From the NCBI RefSeq assembly GCF_007489285.1, contig NZ_VLIY01000008.1, forward strand, positions 124,001-188,000: a stretch of 64,000 nucleotides of DNA, given 5' to 3'. The position numbers were made by a program, and so were the translations under genes. A model generated the notes under the pieces. The model was not told where the DNA came from. It saw nothing but the letters and a program-made list of their open reading frames with translations, and did not search any database. This stretch comes from Skermania sp. ID1734. GTDB taxonomy: Bacteria > Actinomycetota > Actinomycetes > Mycobacteriales > Mycobacteriaceae. Positions 8,318 through 17,277 of this stretch are shown piece by piece (position 1 is the stretch's first letter; the number at the start of each line of letters is the position of its first letter).

Positions 8318-9566
8318 CGCCGATATGCGACCGCTTCGGATCTTCGAACATCGCGGCGGGAAGCGCGCGCTTGTAGACGCGGACCGTGTCGAGTGCCACG
8401 CGGTCCCAGGAGTACCGCGACTTTGCCCGGTCATATCCGGCGATACCGAATCCGATCCGGCGCGAGCTATCGGCGAACAACCCGCGAACCGCATCGGCAA
8501 CCCGGTCGGGATTACGCGGCGGCACCAGGCAACCGGTGACCCCATCGACGACGGTGTCCAGCATGCCGCCGACTGCGCTCGCGATGACCGGACGGCCGCA
8601 GGCCATTGCTTCGAGTGGCACGATCCCGAACGGCTCGTACCACGGCGTGCACAGCACCGCATCAGCCGAACGCAGCAGGGCAGGCATCTCGTCGTGCGGT
8701 ACCTGCCCGAGCATGCGCACTCGATCTTGTACGCCGAACCGCTCGGCGACCATCCTGAGGCGCCGGGCTTCCGCGTCGTCTTCCAAGCCGCCCGCCGGCG
8801 GGCCGCCAGCGATGACCAGTTCGGTGTCCGGGAGCTTGGCCAGCGCGGCGATGCCGATGTCGAATCCCTTGCGCGGCACCAGCCGGCCCACCGACACCAA
8901 CCGGTGCAGGTCCTTGCTGACCGGCCGCTCCGGTTCATCGGCCGGGGTGAATTTTTGTACGTCCACGCCGCACGGCACGACGGATGTCCTGCTGCGCGGC
9001 ACGCCCATCCGGGCCAGTTCGAAGACCTCGTCGGAACAGGTCGCGGCGATGCGAGTCGCTCCCCGGGCGATCAGCCGTTCCAAACGAATCCGGTCCGGCG
9101 GGCTGGTGTCGGCCGAGCCCTGATAGCGCCGCTTCACCACGCCGAGGGCATGGAAGGTCTGGATCATCGCGATCGAGCGCGGCCGGGCCGCCAATTGAGT
9201 TGCGAGACCGGACATCCAGAAGTGTGCGTGCGCGACATCGGGCCGCTCTTCCGACCACCGGTCCAGCAGGTAACTGCCGAAATCGCCCATGTACTCCAGC
9301 ATCAGGTCTTTGGGTAGATACCGAGCGGGCCCAGCGGGCACGTGCACGACGGTGTAGCCCTGCTCGGTTTCCACTTCCTCGGGCAGGTCGGGATCATCGC
9401 GGCGGGTGTATACCACGACGTCGTGGCCGCGGCGGGCCAGCGCGGCCGACAACTCGGCGACGTGCACGTTCTGGCCTCCGGCATCGACACCCCCGAGCGC
9501 CGCAAGCGGGCTCGCATGCTCGGAAATCATTGCTATCTTCATCCCCAACCCCATGTCTCGAGTCAC
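8304..9566 (-). CDS. glycosyltransferase family 1 (GT-B), 420 residues
   Basis: A GT4-type retaining glycosyltransferase. The N-terminal domain opens with KIAMISEHASPLAALGGVDAGGQNVHV, the donor/acceptor glycine loop also seen in MshA-type enzymes, and the C-terminal domain has VGRLVPRKGFDIGIAALA and the EPFGIVPLEAMACGRPV motif with its E-x7-E nucleotide-sugar contacts. The GTG at 9566 is chosen because GAGGAGG lies seven bases upstream, and it overlaps the TGA of the preceding gene as GTGA, indicating translational coupling. It is the last gene of the katE-GT-GT run. The product is unknown. Confidence 0.88.
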   Translation of the reverse strand: MTRDMGLGMKIAMISEHASPLAALGGVDAGGQNVHVAELSAALARRGHDVVVYTRRDDPDLPEEVETEQGYTVVHVPAGPARYLPKDLMLEYMGDFGSYLLDRWSEERPDVAHAHFWMSGLATQLAARPRSIAMIQTFHALGVVKRRYQGSADTSPPDRIRLERLIARGATRIAATCSDEVFELARMGVPRSRTSVVPCGVDVQKFTPADEPERPVSKDLHRLVSVGRLVPRKGFDIGIAALAKLPDTELVIAGGPPAGGLEDDAEARRLRMVAERFGVQDRVRMLGQVPHDEMPALLRSADAVLCTPWYEPFGIVPLEAMACGRPVIASAVGGMLDTVVDGVTGCLVPPRNPDRVADAVRGLFADSSRRIGFGIAGYDRAKSRYSWDRVALDTVRVYKRALPAAMFEDPKRSHIGVNER

Positions 9567-10528
9567 CGGACTGCCTCCTCGAGGATGCGGTCCCATTTGT
9601 GCAGAAACTTTTCGAGCCCGAACTTGGTGTGCGCGGCCGCACGGGCAGATTTGCCAGCTATGGCGGCCAACCCCGGTTCGGCGACGTAACGCCGGATGGC
9701 AGCGGCGAGGACCTCGGGATCGGCCGAAACCACGCCCGCCTCTTCGACAACCGTGGTCGGCGCAGCGGTCGAAGCCACGGCCACCACGGGCATACCCAGA
9801 TACATCGCCTCGATCAACGACAGGCCAAGTGATGTCCACCGGGCCGTGTGGACGTACACCCGCCGGCGGGCCACCTCGCCGTGGAGCCGTTGAGTCGGTA
9901 GGTCGCCGCGGCCCACGACCCGGTCCGTCACCGCGAACTGCGAGGTGCCGATGCCGTACACGTCGATCGGCGCCGCCGCCGACAGTGTCGGCAGCAGATC
10001 GGACCCGGTCACCCGTGCCCGCCGGATCGGCTCGTTGATCATGGTGGCCGCCCGCTCGAACTCGCCGGTGTAGCGATGGCCCGGATCGACGACGCCGTGC
10101 TCGATCACCACCGTGGGACAGCGGCCGTTGTCCCACATCAGCTGATTGAAATGAGTGACGTGAATCAGCGGAATATCGGTCCGGTCGCTGAGCGGATGAC
10201 GGGTAGCGGCGGCATGCTCGCGCGGTGCGTTGTGTTCCACGAAGACAGCCGGAATGCCGCGACCGGGCCGCCTACCCAGCCATTCGGTGACCAGGTCGAT
10301 CTCCTCGATCCGTTGCAGCACGACAACATCGACTTTCATGTCCGCCAGGTCCGGCGGTGTCACCTCGATCGCGTTGGACGGCCATGGCCGGCCCGCGCGG
10401 CCAAGTCCCCACGGGGCGCCCGCATCCAACTTGGGAATCAGATAGCGATGCCGACCGTGCACGAAAGAGGTCATCCACGAGCCGTGTACGTGCCAGACGA
10501 GGACATTCAAGCAGCCGGTGGAAGTCAT
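9563..10528 (-). CDS. glycosyltransferase family 1, 321 residues
   Basis: A shorter GT-B glycosyltransferase. It opens with LNVLVWHVHGSWMTSFVHGRHRYLIP, the usual beta-1 strand plus acceptor loop. The C-terminal domain includes VYVHTARWTSLGLSLIEAMYLGMPVVAVAST, where the expected E-P-F-G is replaced by SLGLSLIEAM; the second glutamate of the E-x7-E pair is kept. The ATG at 10528 has TAAGG upstream and begins eight bases after the catalase stop codon; it overlaps the next gene by four bases. Together with its neighbour it probably makes a small glycoconjugate. The acceptor cannot be inferred. Confidence 0.82.
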   Translation of the reverse strand: MTSTGCLNVLVWHVHGSWMTSFVHGRHRYLIPKLDAGAPWGLGRAGRPWPSNAIEVTPPDLADMKVDVVVLQRIEEIDLVTEWLGRRPGRGIPAVFVEHNAPREHAAATRHPLSDRTDIPLIHVTHFNQLMWDNGRCPTVVIEHGVVDPGHRYTGEFERAATMINEPIRRARVTGSDLLPTLSAAAPIDVYGIGTSQFAVTDRVVGRGDLPTQRLHGEVARRRVYVHTARWTSLGLSLIEAMYLGMPVVAVASTAAPTTVVEEAGVVSADPEVLAAAIRRYVAEPGLAAIAGKSARAAAHTKFGLEKFLHKWDRILEEAVR

Positions 10529-10536
10529 GAATCGCC

Positions 10537-12651
10537 TTACGCTACAACCGCATCGGTTTGTCGAGACCAGGCCCGGTGCGCGGCGAGTGCCGCGACGAAG
10601 GCATCGATGAACGCCGTTGTTATGTCGGTGCGAGCGGCCTTGGTCACGATGAGACCGTCGGCGTTGCTGACATCGGTCGGTCCCGCGTCGTCGGGCAGCG
10701 TGACCGCGATGCCGGCGCTGCGCAACAGCCGCACCCCAGAACCGAACCCCACGACGGGTTTGTTGTGCCGGAAGGCCTCGGCGATGAAGTGCAGCGCAAA
10801 ACCGTTGCCCGACAACGTTTGCACCGAATCTGGACCACACGGCGCTACGACTGCGTCGTAGAGAACCGAGTTCATCGTCGGAAAGACCCGGTCGACCTCG
10901 AGGTCACCACCCGATCCGCCGGTCAGCGTGCCGCCGTGCGGCGCGATCACCTCCACCAAGGCGCCGCGATCGGTAAGTGCCGAACGCAGCAACTCGACCC
11001 CCTCGACGTCGACGCCGTCCGCGGCGATCACGGCGATCTTGCGCGTCGAGATGTCGTCGGGTGCCATGTTCAGTTGGGATAGGGCCGGGGACTTACGCGA
11101 TGCGTCCGGCGTCGGCTCCGCCGCGGGCGCCGAGATGCCGAGCAATGCGCCGACACGCTCCGCGAGTCCATGATCGATCTTGTTGATCTGCGCGAGCACG
11201 GCTTCCCGGATGGCGATCGTCTCCACTTTCCCCAGTTCGAAGGCGAAGGCCGACACGATGTGTTCGGCTTCCGGCTCCGACATGCTGTGCCAGAACAGCG
11301 CCGGCTGGCTGTAGAAGTTCTGGAAGCTCTCGCTGCGCTTGCGGATCAAATGCCCGTCGACCTTTTCGGTGTAGTGCGAGAACACGTCCGAATCCGCGAT
11401 AGCCGGGCAACCGGAGCCGAGGGTGTTCTTGTAGTAGGCCGTGCGGCCCCGCGGAATCCGGTGCTGGCTGTAGCCGTCCTGCTGGTTGTTGCGGACGTCG
11501 GCGACCGGCCGATTGATGGGCAAGTGCGCGAAGTTCGGGCCGCCGAGCCGGATCAGCTGAGTGTCGAGGTAGGAGAAATTGCGGAACTGCAGCAAGGGGT
11601 CGTTGGTGAAGTCGATCCCGGGCACGACGTTGGCAGTGCAGAACGCTACCTGCTCGGTCTCGGCGAAGAAATTGTCCGGGTTGCGATTGAGCACCATCTT
11701 GCCGACCGGCTGTACCGGGACCTCTTCTTCGGGAATGATTTTGGTGGCGTCGAGCAAGTCGAAATCGAAGTCGAACTCGCGGTCGGTGGGCACGAGTTGA
11801 ACGCCGAGTTCCCATTCCGGGTAATCACCGTTCTCGATCGCGTCCCACAGGTCGCGGCGGTTGAAGTCCGGATCAGCCCCGGCGATGCGCTGACATTCCT
11901 CCCACAGCAGCGAGTGCACGCCGAGTTTCGGCTTCCAGTGGAACTTCACAAACGTGCCCTCGCCCTGATTGTTGACGAAGCGGAACGTGTGTACGCCGAA
12001 CCCCTGCATCATCCGGAAGCTGCGCGGCAGCGCGCGGTCCGACATCAGCCACATAATTGCGTGCAGCGTTTCCGGCTGCAGCGCAACGAAATCCCACAGA
12101 GTGTCATGGGCGGAGGCAGCCTGCGGGATCTCGTTGTGCGGTTCCGGCTTCACCGCGTGCACGAAGTCGGGGAACTTGATGCCGTCCTGGATGAAGAAGA
12201 CCGGCATGTTGTTGCCGACCAGGTCGTAATTGCCTTGCTCGGTATAGAACTTTGTGGCGAAGCCGCGGACGTCACGTACCGTATCGGCCGATCCGCGCGA
12301 TCCGGCCACCGTGGAAAAACGCACGAAGACCGGGGTTTTCAGGCCCGGCGTGGTGAGGAACTTCGCCGCCGTCACACTGGCCAGATCGTCACCGTAGGGT
12401 TCGAAGTATCCGTAGGCTCCGGCGCCGCGGGCGTGCACCACCCGTTCGGGAATGCGCTCGTGATCGAAGTGGGTGAGCTTTTCGCGGGCGTGGAAGTCTT
12501 CGAGCAGAGTCGGTCCCCGTTCGCCCACCGTCAGCGAATCGTCGGTGTGATCGACTCGAACGCCCTGCTGGGTGGTCAGGTATCCCTCGTCACGGTCGAA
12601 CCGCACCTCGTCGAGTTGGCGCTGCTTGGGATCGTGGCCGTCGTCAGGCAT
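10537..12651 (-). CDS. katE: large-subunit monofunctional catalase (HPII type)
   Basis: A 704-residue heme catalase (2 H2O2 to water and oxygen). The clade II architecture is complete: a long N-terminal arm, distal His H73 in [11 protein letters not shown], distal Asn in VGNNMP (147-148), proximal Tyr Y361 in [13 protein letters not shown], and a C-terminal DJ-1/PfpI-like domain from about residue 530 ([26 protein letters not shown]). The ATG at 12651 has AAAGGAA six bases upstream. The gene is preceded by a textbook SigF/SigB-type promoter at 12691-12715 and is followed closely by two glycosyltransferase genes, probably co-transcribed. Stationary-phase and general-stress catalases of this type are commonly under such control. 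Confidence 0.97.
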   Translation of the reverse strand: MPDDGHDPKQRQLDEVRFDRDEGYLTTQQGVRVDHTDDSLTVGERGPTLLEDFHAREKLTHFDHERIPERVVHARGAGAYGYFEPYGDDLASVTAAKFLTTPGLKTPVFVRFSTVAGSRGSADTVRDVRGFATKFYTEQGNYDLVGNNMPVFFIQDGIKFPDFVHAVKPEPHNEIPQAASAHDTLWDFVALQPETLHAIMWLMSDRALPRSFRMMQGFGVHTFRFVNNQGEGTFVKFHWKPKLGVHSLLWEECQRIAGADPDFNRRDLWDAIENGDYPEWELGVQLVPTDREFDFDFDLLDATKIIPEEEVPVQPVGKMVLNRNPDNFFAETEQVAFCTANVVPGIDFTNDPLLQFRNFSYLDTQLIRLGGPNFAHLPINRPVADVRNNQQDGYSQHRIPRGRTAYYKNTLGSGCPAIADSDVFSHYTEKVDGHLIRKRSESFQNFYSQPALFWHSMSEPEAEHIVSAFAFELGKVETIAIREAVLAQINKIDHGLAERVGALLGISAPAAEPTPDASRKSPALSQLNMAPDDISTRKIAVIAADGVDVEGVELLRSALTDRGALVEVIAPHGGTLTGGSGGDLEVDRVFPTMNSVLYDAVVAPCGPDSVQTLSGNGFALHFIAEAFRHNKPVVGFGSGVRLLRSAGIAVTLPDDAGPTDVSNADGLIVTKAARTDITTAFIDAFVAALAAHRAWSRQTDAVVA

Positions 12652-12690
12652 ATACGTTCCTTTCGTTTCCCGACCTAGGCGCCCGGGCGA

Positions 12691-12715
12691 GTACCCGCGC
12701 AAAGTCGGGCTAAAC
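12691..12715 (-). promoter_or_regulatory. SigF/SigB-like promoter of katE
   Basis: On the minus strand GTTT (12715-12712), 15-base spacer, GGGTAC (12696-12691), 39 bases before the katE start. This leaves a conventional leader with a ribosome binding site. Confidence 0.75.
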
Positions 12716-12737
12716 GGTCAGGTCGGTCGCTGCAGAC

Positions 12738-12998
12738 TCATTCCTTGCCCTTGCGCCGTGACCGGCGAAGCTGGAAAACGATCGCGAATAACGCGAAGAA
12801 TCCCACCGCGGCACCGGCAACGGCCGCGCGGTTGTGCTGCAACTGCTCGGCTTTGGTCGCGGTCGCCGTCTTCACTCGGCCTTTCACGTCTGCCTTGGCT
12901 GCCAGTGCTTGGACCGTTGCCGCTATCTCTTCGCGTTGTTGCTTCAAGTCGGGCGTCGTGTCTGCATCGGCGGGCTCATTGAGTCGATGGCTGGTCAT
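12738..12998 (-). CDS. DUF3618-like single-TM protein
   Basis: An 86-residue protein: an acidic N-terminus, a helix of the form LKQQREEIAATVQALAAKADVKGRVK that is characteristic of DUF3618, one transmembrane helix (AAVAGAAVGFFALFAIVFQL) and a strongly basic tail RRSRRKGKE. The family occurs almost only in actinobacteria next to holin-like proteins; function is unknown. The start codon overlaps the stop of the preceding holin-like gene as ATGA, so the two are translationally coupled and probably act together at the membrane. The short form was chosen over an upstream extension because of that overlap. Confidence 0.8.
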   Translation of the reverse strand: MTSHRLNEPADADTTPDLKQQREEIAATVQALAAKADVKGRVKTATATKAEQLQHNRAAVAGAAVGFFALFAIVFQLRRSRRKGKE

Positions 12999-13420
12999 CG
13001 CAGACCCTCCTGCACGGCATCGACATCGGCGCGGACGCTGGCCATGGTGGCGTCCGGAGTCGGTGGTGATGCGCTGCGCGCCCGACCGGCGCCGACCACG
13101 GCGAGCACTGCGGCCAGCGCCAGGATCGCCACGCCCACGATCAGGGCGGACAGCCATGCGGGCAGCGCGATCGCGATAGCCAGAATCACGGTCGCGATGA
13201 GGGCGCCGAGCCCGAAGAGGGCAAGGATCGCGCCCGCACCGGAAAGCCCGACGCCGATCCCGATGGTGGTTCCTTTGGATTTCAGCTCGCTGACGGCCTG
13301 GCTGAGTTCTGTGCGCACCAACGTGGAGACCTGCGTGGTCAGCCGGTCCATCAACTGCACTGTCGACAGCTGGTCGAGATCGGACTCGGGCGCTGAGTGA
13401 TCGGATAAGTGTTGCGCCAT
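12995..13420 (-). CDS. holin-superfamily (DUF1469-type) membrane protein
   Basis: A 141-residue protein of the Phage_holin_3_6/DUF1469 family, which in actinobacteria is a chromosomal membrane protein and not evidence of a phage. The N-terminal helix STVQLMDRLTTQVSTLVRTELSQAVSEL is typical. Two hydrophobic segments follow: roughly residues 51-72 and 76-110, rich in Ala, Ile, Leu and Gly. The ATG lies exactly nine bases after a SigF-like -10 (13430-13435), so the message may be leaderless. It is coupled to the DUF3618 gene downstream. A membrane-stress role is plausible but not shown. Confidence 0.82.
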   Translation of the reverse strand: MAQHLSDHSAPESDLDQLSTVQLMDRLTTQVSTLVRTELSQAVSELKSKGTTIGIGVGLSGAGAILALFGLGALIATVILAIAIALPAWLSALIVGVAILALAAVLAVVGAGRARSASPPTPDATMASVRADVDAVQEGLR

Positions 13421-13429
13421 AAAACGGTG

Positions 13430-13454
13430 CTACCCGATGGAAGTGCTGCCAAAC
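13430..13454 (-). promoter_or_regulatory. SigF/SigB-like promoter of the holin-like operon
   Basis: On the minus strand GTTT (13454-13451), 15-base spacer, GGGTAG (13435-13430), then nine bases to the ATG at 13420. Confidence 0.72.
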
Positions 13455-13461
13455 GCGATCA

Positions 13462-13911
13462 TTACCGCTGCGCGAGCACCCCGCCACCGACACCGAGGAA
13501 CAGCAGTAGGCACACGAACATCACCCAGCCGGCGCCTTGCCAGATCGGCCATGCGCCACCGTTGCGCCACACCAGATAGGTCTTGCCGAAGGCGATCAAT
13601 CCGCCAATGAGCAGCACCAACGCCGGCAGGAACAGCACAACCGTACGGGCGCTGCCGTCGCAGAGCACGGAGTCGGCCTGCGCACAGGCCGCCCGGTTAC
13701 TTGCCCAAATCAGCGCGGCGATAAGAGCGATAAGCGCCGCGGCGATGTCGGCGAAAGTGAAAGCAACCGCATGCCGAAACGAACCGCGGTCGTGCCAGCT
13801 CTTCTCGACGTCGTTCCGCGAACGCATCGCCCGCGATTCGCGTGGCTTATCTGCGAGTTCGTCGTCCTCGATACTGCGCGACCACGCTGAGCGGTCGCTT
13901 TCGCGAGTCAT
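13462..13911 (-). CDS. three-TM membrane protein of unknown function
   Basis: A 149-residue protein with a charged, Arg/Asp-rich N-terminus of about 45 residues and three predicted membrane segments: FTFADIAAALIALIAALIWA, VVLFLPALVLLIGGLIAFG and GAGWVMFVCLLLFLGVGGGV. Two cysteines lie in the loop after the first segment (ACAQADSVLC), facing outside if the N-terminus is cytoplasmic. It starts inside the stop of the proline-rich gene (ATGA overlap), so the two belong together. No named family was recognised. Confidence 0.65.
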   Translation of the reverse strand: MTRESDRSAWSRSIEDDELADKPRESRAMRSRNDVEKSWHDRGSFRHAVAFTFADIAAALIALIAALIWASNRAACAQADSVLCDGSARTVVLFLPALVLLIGGLIAFGKTYLVWRNGGAWPIWQGAGWVMFVCLLLFLGVGGGVLAQR

Positions 13912-14111
13912 GTCCGTTCCAATCCTGGTGGGATCTGGCGCGGCTCGGGCATCGGATCGGGGACCGGGTTCGGATGCGGGTTTGGGGGGCGCGGATCCGG
14001 GTTGGGTCTTGGCGGCTCAGGAACCGGGTTCGGTGGCCCGGGCGTCGGCACCGGGCCCGGGGGTGCTGGGTCCGGCGGCAACGGATCCGGAGGTAGCGGT
14101 GGCTGTGTCAT
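13908..14111 (-). CDS. small proline-rich protein
   Basis: A 67-residue protein, close to half proline, made of short P-x and PPDP/PNPDP-like steps. It has no cysteine, no signal peptide and no hydrophobic segment; it should be an extended, polyproline-II-like chain. The ATG at 14111 has a GAAAG motif just upstream and lies nine bases after GGGTAC. Its stop overlaps the start of the three-TM gene by ATGA, which supports real translation. Low-complexity coding like this can also arise by chance in high-GC DNA, but the coupling and promoter argue for a gene. Confidence 0.55.
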   Translation of the reverse strand: MTQPPLPPDPLPPDPAPPGPVPTPGPPNPVPEPPRPNPDPRPPNPHPNPVPDPMPEPRQIPPGLERT

Positions 14112-14120
14112 TTCTTTCGG

Positions 14121-14145
14121 GTACCCATCCGGCTGCGGACGCAAC
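14121..14145 (-). promoter_or_regulatory. SigF/SigB-like promoter, one mismatch
   Basis: On the minus strand GTTG (14145-14142), 15-base spacer, GGGTAC (14126-14121), then nine bases to the ATG at 14111. It is divergent from the similar promoter at 14177-14201. Confidence 0.55.
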
Positions 14146-14176
14146 CGGTGCACCGGTAGTTGCCATCTTTCGCGTG

Positions 14177-14201
14177 GTTTGGGTTGCCCGTTCGGGGGTA
14201 G
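14177..14201 (+). promoter_or_regulatory. SigF/SigB-like promoter of the MEDS pair
   Basis: GTTT (14177-14180), 15-base spacer, GGGTAG (14196-14201), then nine bases to GTG at 14211. The -35 is preceded by G (GGTTT). Confidence 0.75.
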
Positions 14202-14210
14202 GCGGTTACG

Positions 14211-15092
14211 GTGCGAGCCCCCACAGACCGCGCTCATCGATATATTCTGGATGGCGTGCGACGATCAGGGGTGGCGTCGGCTCTATCAGGGTTCGGCGTG
14301 CACGACCATATTTGCTGGGGGTACGAGCACCCCGAGGAGTTCGTCGCGGGGGCTGTCGAATTTCTCGCCGATGGTCTCGATGCCGGCCTGCAGGTCTGCT
14401 ACGTCGCTCCGGGCACCACCGAGGAACTCACCGCGGCCCTCTCCTCGTCGGGCCGCCTCCGGCGCGCGCTGGACACCGGTGCGGCGAGGGTCGTCTCCCT
14501 CGACGGCATGTACGGCAACCACGAGTTGTCCGACCCGCGCCGGCAAGTCACGGAGTATGCGGAGGCGACCAATCGTGCGCAGGCCGCCGGATACAAGGGT
14601 CTGCGAATCGCCGCGGAAGCCACGGGACTTGTCGACACTCCGGAACGCCTGGATGCGTTCGTCCGCTACGAGTACCTGGTCGACGAATACATGGTGGATC
14701 ACCCGTTCTCGGCGTTGTGTGCGTACAACGTGGCTGAACTGGGGCACGACGCGGTGGCCCAACTCGCCTGTCTGCACCCGGTGTCCAACGACGGTACGCA
14801 GTTCCGCCTGCACGCCACCGGTCCGCCGCACACGGCGGCCGTATCCGGTGAGCTCGACATGGCCACGGCGCAGCTGTGGCCGCGCGCCTTGGAACGGGCG
14901 CAGCTACGACCGGTTGACGGCTGGCTGCGGTTCGATGCGGCGGGTCTGAGGTTTGTCGACCACCGCAGCCTCGCCGCACTGGATTCCTATGCGGCGCAAC
15001 GTAACGTTGGCGTGTTGCTGACCAGTGCGTCACCGTTGGTGGTGCGGATGGCGCAAATTCTGCGTCTGCAGAACGTGCGGGCGCACACATGA
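14211..15092 (+). CDS. MEDS-STAS protein (anti-sigma factor antagonist type)
   Basis: About 293 residues with two parts. Residues 28-190 are a MEDS domain (the DcmR sensory domain): GVHDHICWGYEHPEEF at the start, then AGLQVCYVAPGT and VRYEYLVDEYM with FSALCAYNVAEL. Residues 205-290 are a STAS domain, HTAAVSGELDMAT leading to LRFDAAGLRFVDHRSLAALDSYA; the Ser in DHRS occupies the usual phosphorylation site of anti-anti-sigma factors. The protein would sense a small ligand and switch partners with an anti-sigma kinase. The GTG at 14211 fits a leaderless start nine bases after GGGTAG; a GTG at 14254 is a possible alternative. Its stop overlaps the next start (ATGA). Confidence 0.82.
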   Translation: MRAPTDRAHRYILDGVRRSGVASALSGFGVHDHICWGYEHPEEFVAGAVEFLADGLDAGLQVCYVAPGTTEELTAALSSSGRLRRALDTGAARVVSLDGMYGNHELSDPRRQVTEYAEATNRAQAAGYKGLRIAAEATGLVDTPERLDAFVRYEYLVDEYMVDHPFSALCAYNVAELGHDAVAQLACLHPVSNDGTQFRLHATGPPHTAAVSGELDMATAQLWPRALERAQLRPVDGWLRFDAAGLRFVDHRSLAALDSYAAQRNVGVLLTSASPLVVRMAQILRLQNVRAHT

Positions 15093-16060
15093 GCGCGGGA
15101 GATCAACAGCAGGGGTCGACGCATTACGCGATGTTCTACGGTTCGGACGAGGACTACGTCACGAGCCTCCTGCCGTTCATCGGTGAGGGTGTCAGCCGGG
15201 GCGAACCGGTGGCCGTCGCGGTGCCGGCCCGAAACTTGGAACTGCTCACCCTCGCGCTCGGCGACCTTGCGTTCGACGTACGGATGCTCGACATGACTCA
15301 CTTCGGCCGAAATCCCGGCCGCATCATCGGCCTGATCGACGAAATTGTCGGTGACTTCGGCCAGAGCCATCCGGAGCGGACCGTGCGCTACGTCGGTGAG
15401 CCAATTTGGGCGGGTCGAAGCGACGCCGAGTACGAGGCCTGCGTGCGGCACGAGGCACTGATCAATGAGGCGTTCGCGGGGCGGGGCGTCAGCATCGTCT
15501 GCCCGTATGACACTGTCCGGCTCGATGACTCGGTGTTGGCCGATGCACGCGCGACCCATCCGCTGCTGTGGGGCGGGGCGGTCAGCAGAGAATATGCGCC
15601 GGTTGACGTCTTGGAACGGTCGAATCAGCCGATTTCGGTTCCGCCGCATGCACGCACGCTCGTCATTGCGTCCGTGCTGGACTTGGGCTCGGCCCGGCGG
15701 TTTGCCGCGCAAACGGCCGGGGAGCTCGGTGTGGGCGCCGACCGTTTCGACGACGTTTTGCTGGTCGTCAACGAATTGGTGACCAACAGCCTGATGCACA
15801 CCAACGGCTCGTGCGAGCTTCGCATGTGGCGTGCTGGCGAGCAACTCGTTTGTGCCACTGCGGATTCCGGGCACTTGCCGAGGTTGCTCACCGGTTATCT
15901 GCCAGCCGAGCAGCCGACCGGTCTGCGGCTTGTTCATCAACTTGCCGACCTGGTCCGCATTCACGTGACGGCAGGCGGGACGACCGTCAATGCGTTCTTC
16001 GGACCATCGAGCACGCGCGATCAACTGCCGGTCGGTCCGGACTTTTACCTGGAACCGTAG
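15089..16060 (+). CDS. MEDS-HATPase protein (anti-sigma kinase type)
   Basis: A 323-residue protein: a MEDS domain at residues 10-185 (THYAMFYGSDEDYVTSLLPFI, EPVAVAVPARNLELL, VSIVCPYDTVRLDD) followed by a short HATPase_c domain at about 195-310. The N box reads VVNELVTNSLMHT and the G1 box VCATADSGHLP; the glycine-rich lid is reduced to PTGLRLVHQLADLV. No histidine-kinase dimerisation helix is present, which fits RsbW/SpoIIAB-like serine kinases that bind sigma factors. It overlaps the MEDS-STAS gene by four bases, so the two probably form a switch pair, each with its own sensor. The target sigma factor is not in the window. Confidence 0.82.
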   Translation: MSAGDQQQGSTHYAMFYGSDEDYVTSLLPFIGEGVSRGEPVAVAVPARNLELLTLALGDLAFDVRMLDMTHFGRNPGRIIGLIDEIVGDFGQSHPERTVRYVGEPIWAGRSDAEYEACVRHEALINEAFAGRGVSIVCPYDTVRLDDSVLADARATHPLLWGGAVSREYAPVDVLERSNQPISVPPHARTLVIASVLDLGSARRFAAQTAGELGVGADRFDDVLLVVNELVTNSLMHTNGSCELRMWRAGEQLVCATADSGHLPRLLTGYLPAEQPTGLRLVHQLADLVRIHVTAGGTTVNAFFGPSSTRDQLPVGPDFYLEP

Positions 16061-16095
16061 GCGTGAGTGAGTGGCTCGTGGGTACAGCCCGGGTC

Positions 16096-17277
16096 ATGAG
16101 AGCAGCAACGTGGCAGGGCAAGCGCGACGTCCGGGTCGAGACGGTGCCCGATCCGAAAATCGAAGAACCGACCGACGCGATCATCGAAGTGACGACAACC
16201 AACATTTGCGGTTCGGATCTGCATCTGTACGAGATTCTGGGCGCGTTCATGACGCCCGGTGACGTGCTCGGTCATGAGCCGATCGGAATAGTTCGTGAAG
16301 TCGGTGCGGAGGTCGACAATCTCGCGCCCGGCGATCGGGTGGTGATTCCGTTCCAAATCTCGTGTGGGCACTGCTACATGTGCGACCGTCAGCTCTACAC
16401 CCAGTGTGAGACGACGCAGGTGCGCGATCAGGGCACGGGCGCCGCGTTGTTCGGATACTCCCAGTTGTACGGGGCCGTCCCCGGCGCGCAAGCCGAGCTG
16501 CTGCGCGTCCCGCAGGCGCAGTTCACCCACATCAAAGTGCCAGAGGGACCGCCTGATTCGCGATTTGTCTACCTGTCCGATGTGTTGCCGACCGCGTGGC
16601 AGGCGGTGGCCTACGCCGATATTCCGGACGGCGGTTCGGTCACCGTGCTGGGGCTCGGTCCGATCGGCGACATGTCTGCGCGCATCGCCGCGCATCTTGG
16701 ATATCGGGTGATCGGGGTGGACCGGGTTCCTGAACGCCTTTCCCGCGCGCAGGCGCGCGGCATCGAAACACTGAACATCGATGAGCACCGCGACGACATC
16801 GGTGACGTCATCCGCGATGCCACCGATGGCCGTGGCACCGACTCCGTGATCGACGCGGTCGGCATGGAGGCCCACGGATCGCCGATAGCCAAAGCAGCAC
16901 AACAGCTTTCCTCTATCATGCCGGATGTTATCGGCAAGCCCATGACCGAGCATTTCGGCGTCGACCGACTGGCGGCGCTGTATGCGGCAATCGATATTGT
17001 GCGGCGCGGCGGGACCATCTCGCTCATCGGCGTGTACGGCGGTGCAGCGGACCCGCTGCCCATGCTGACCTTGTTCGACAAGCAGATTCAGCTACGACTC
17101 GGTCAGGCCAACGTCAAGAAGTGGGTCGACGACATCATGCCGTTGCTCACCGACGACGATCCGCTCGGCGTGGACAGCTTTGCCACTCACAGCCTGCCGC
17201 TCGAGAAGGCGCCGCTGGGTTACGAGATATTTCAGAAGAAGCTCGACGGAGCCGTCAAAGTGGTGCTTCGCCCGTGA
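16096..17277 (+). CDS. zinc-dependent alcohol dehydrogenase
   Basis: A 393-residue medium-chain dehydrogenase, longer than GDH and resembling the formaldehyde-dehydrogenase-like subgroup. The catalytic zinc site shows Cys in NICGSDLHLYE and GHE in VLGHEPIGIV. The structural zinc loop has cysteines in ISCGHCYMCDRQLYTQC. The Rossmann motif is VLGLGPIGDMSARIA. The substrate is unknown; aldehyde or alcohol detoxification is the common role. The start at 16096 was chosen over an extended upstream frame because that extension overlaps the MEDS-HATPase gene. GTGA overlap with the following carboxylate-amine ligase indicates co-translation. It interrupts a signalling region and may be transcribed with the MEDS pair. 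Confidence 0.88.
   Translation: MRAATWQGKRDVRVETVPDPKIEEPTDAIIEVTTTNICGSDLHLYEILGAFMTPGDVLGHEPIGIVREVGAEVDNLAPGDRVVIPFQISCGHCYMCDRQLYTQCETTQVRDQGTGAALFGYSQLYGAVPGAQAELLRVPQAQFTHIKVPEGPPDSRFVYLSDVLPTAWQAVAYADIPDGGSVTVLGLGPIGDMSARIAAHLGYRVIGVDRVPERLSRAQARGIETLNIDEHRDDIGDVIRDATDGRGTDSVIDAVGMEAHGSPIAKAAQQLSSIMPDVIGKPMTEHFGVDRLAALYAAIDIVRRGGTISLIGVYGGAADPLPMLTLFDKQIQLRLGQANVKKWVDDIMPLLTDDDPLGVDSFATHSLPLEKAPLGYEIFQKKLDGAVKVVLRP

Noticed and set aside
11170-12678. 502-codon open frame antisense to katE
   Set aside because: Lies entirely opposite the catalase, whose motifs are complete; typical high-GC shadow frame.
12995-13420. prophage remnant because of the holin-like gene
   Set aside because: The DUF1469-type holin family is a normal chromosomal membrane protein in actinobacteria and no other phage genes are present.
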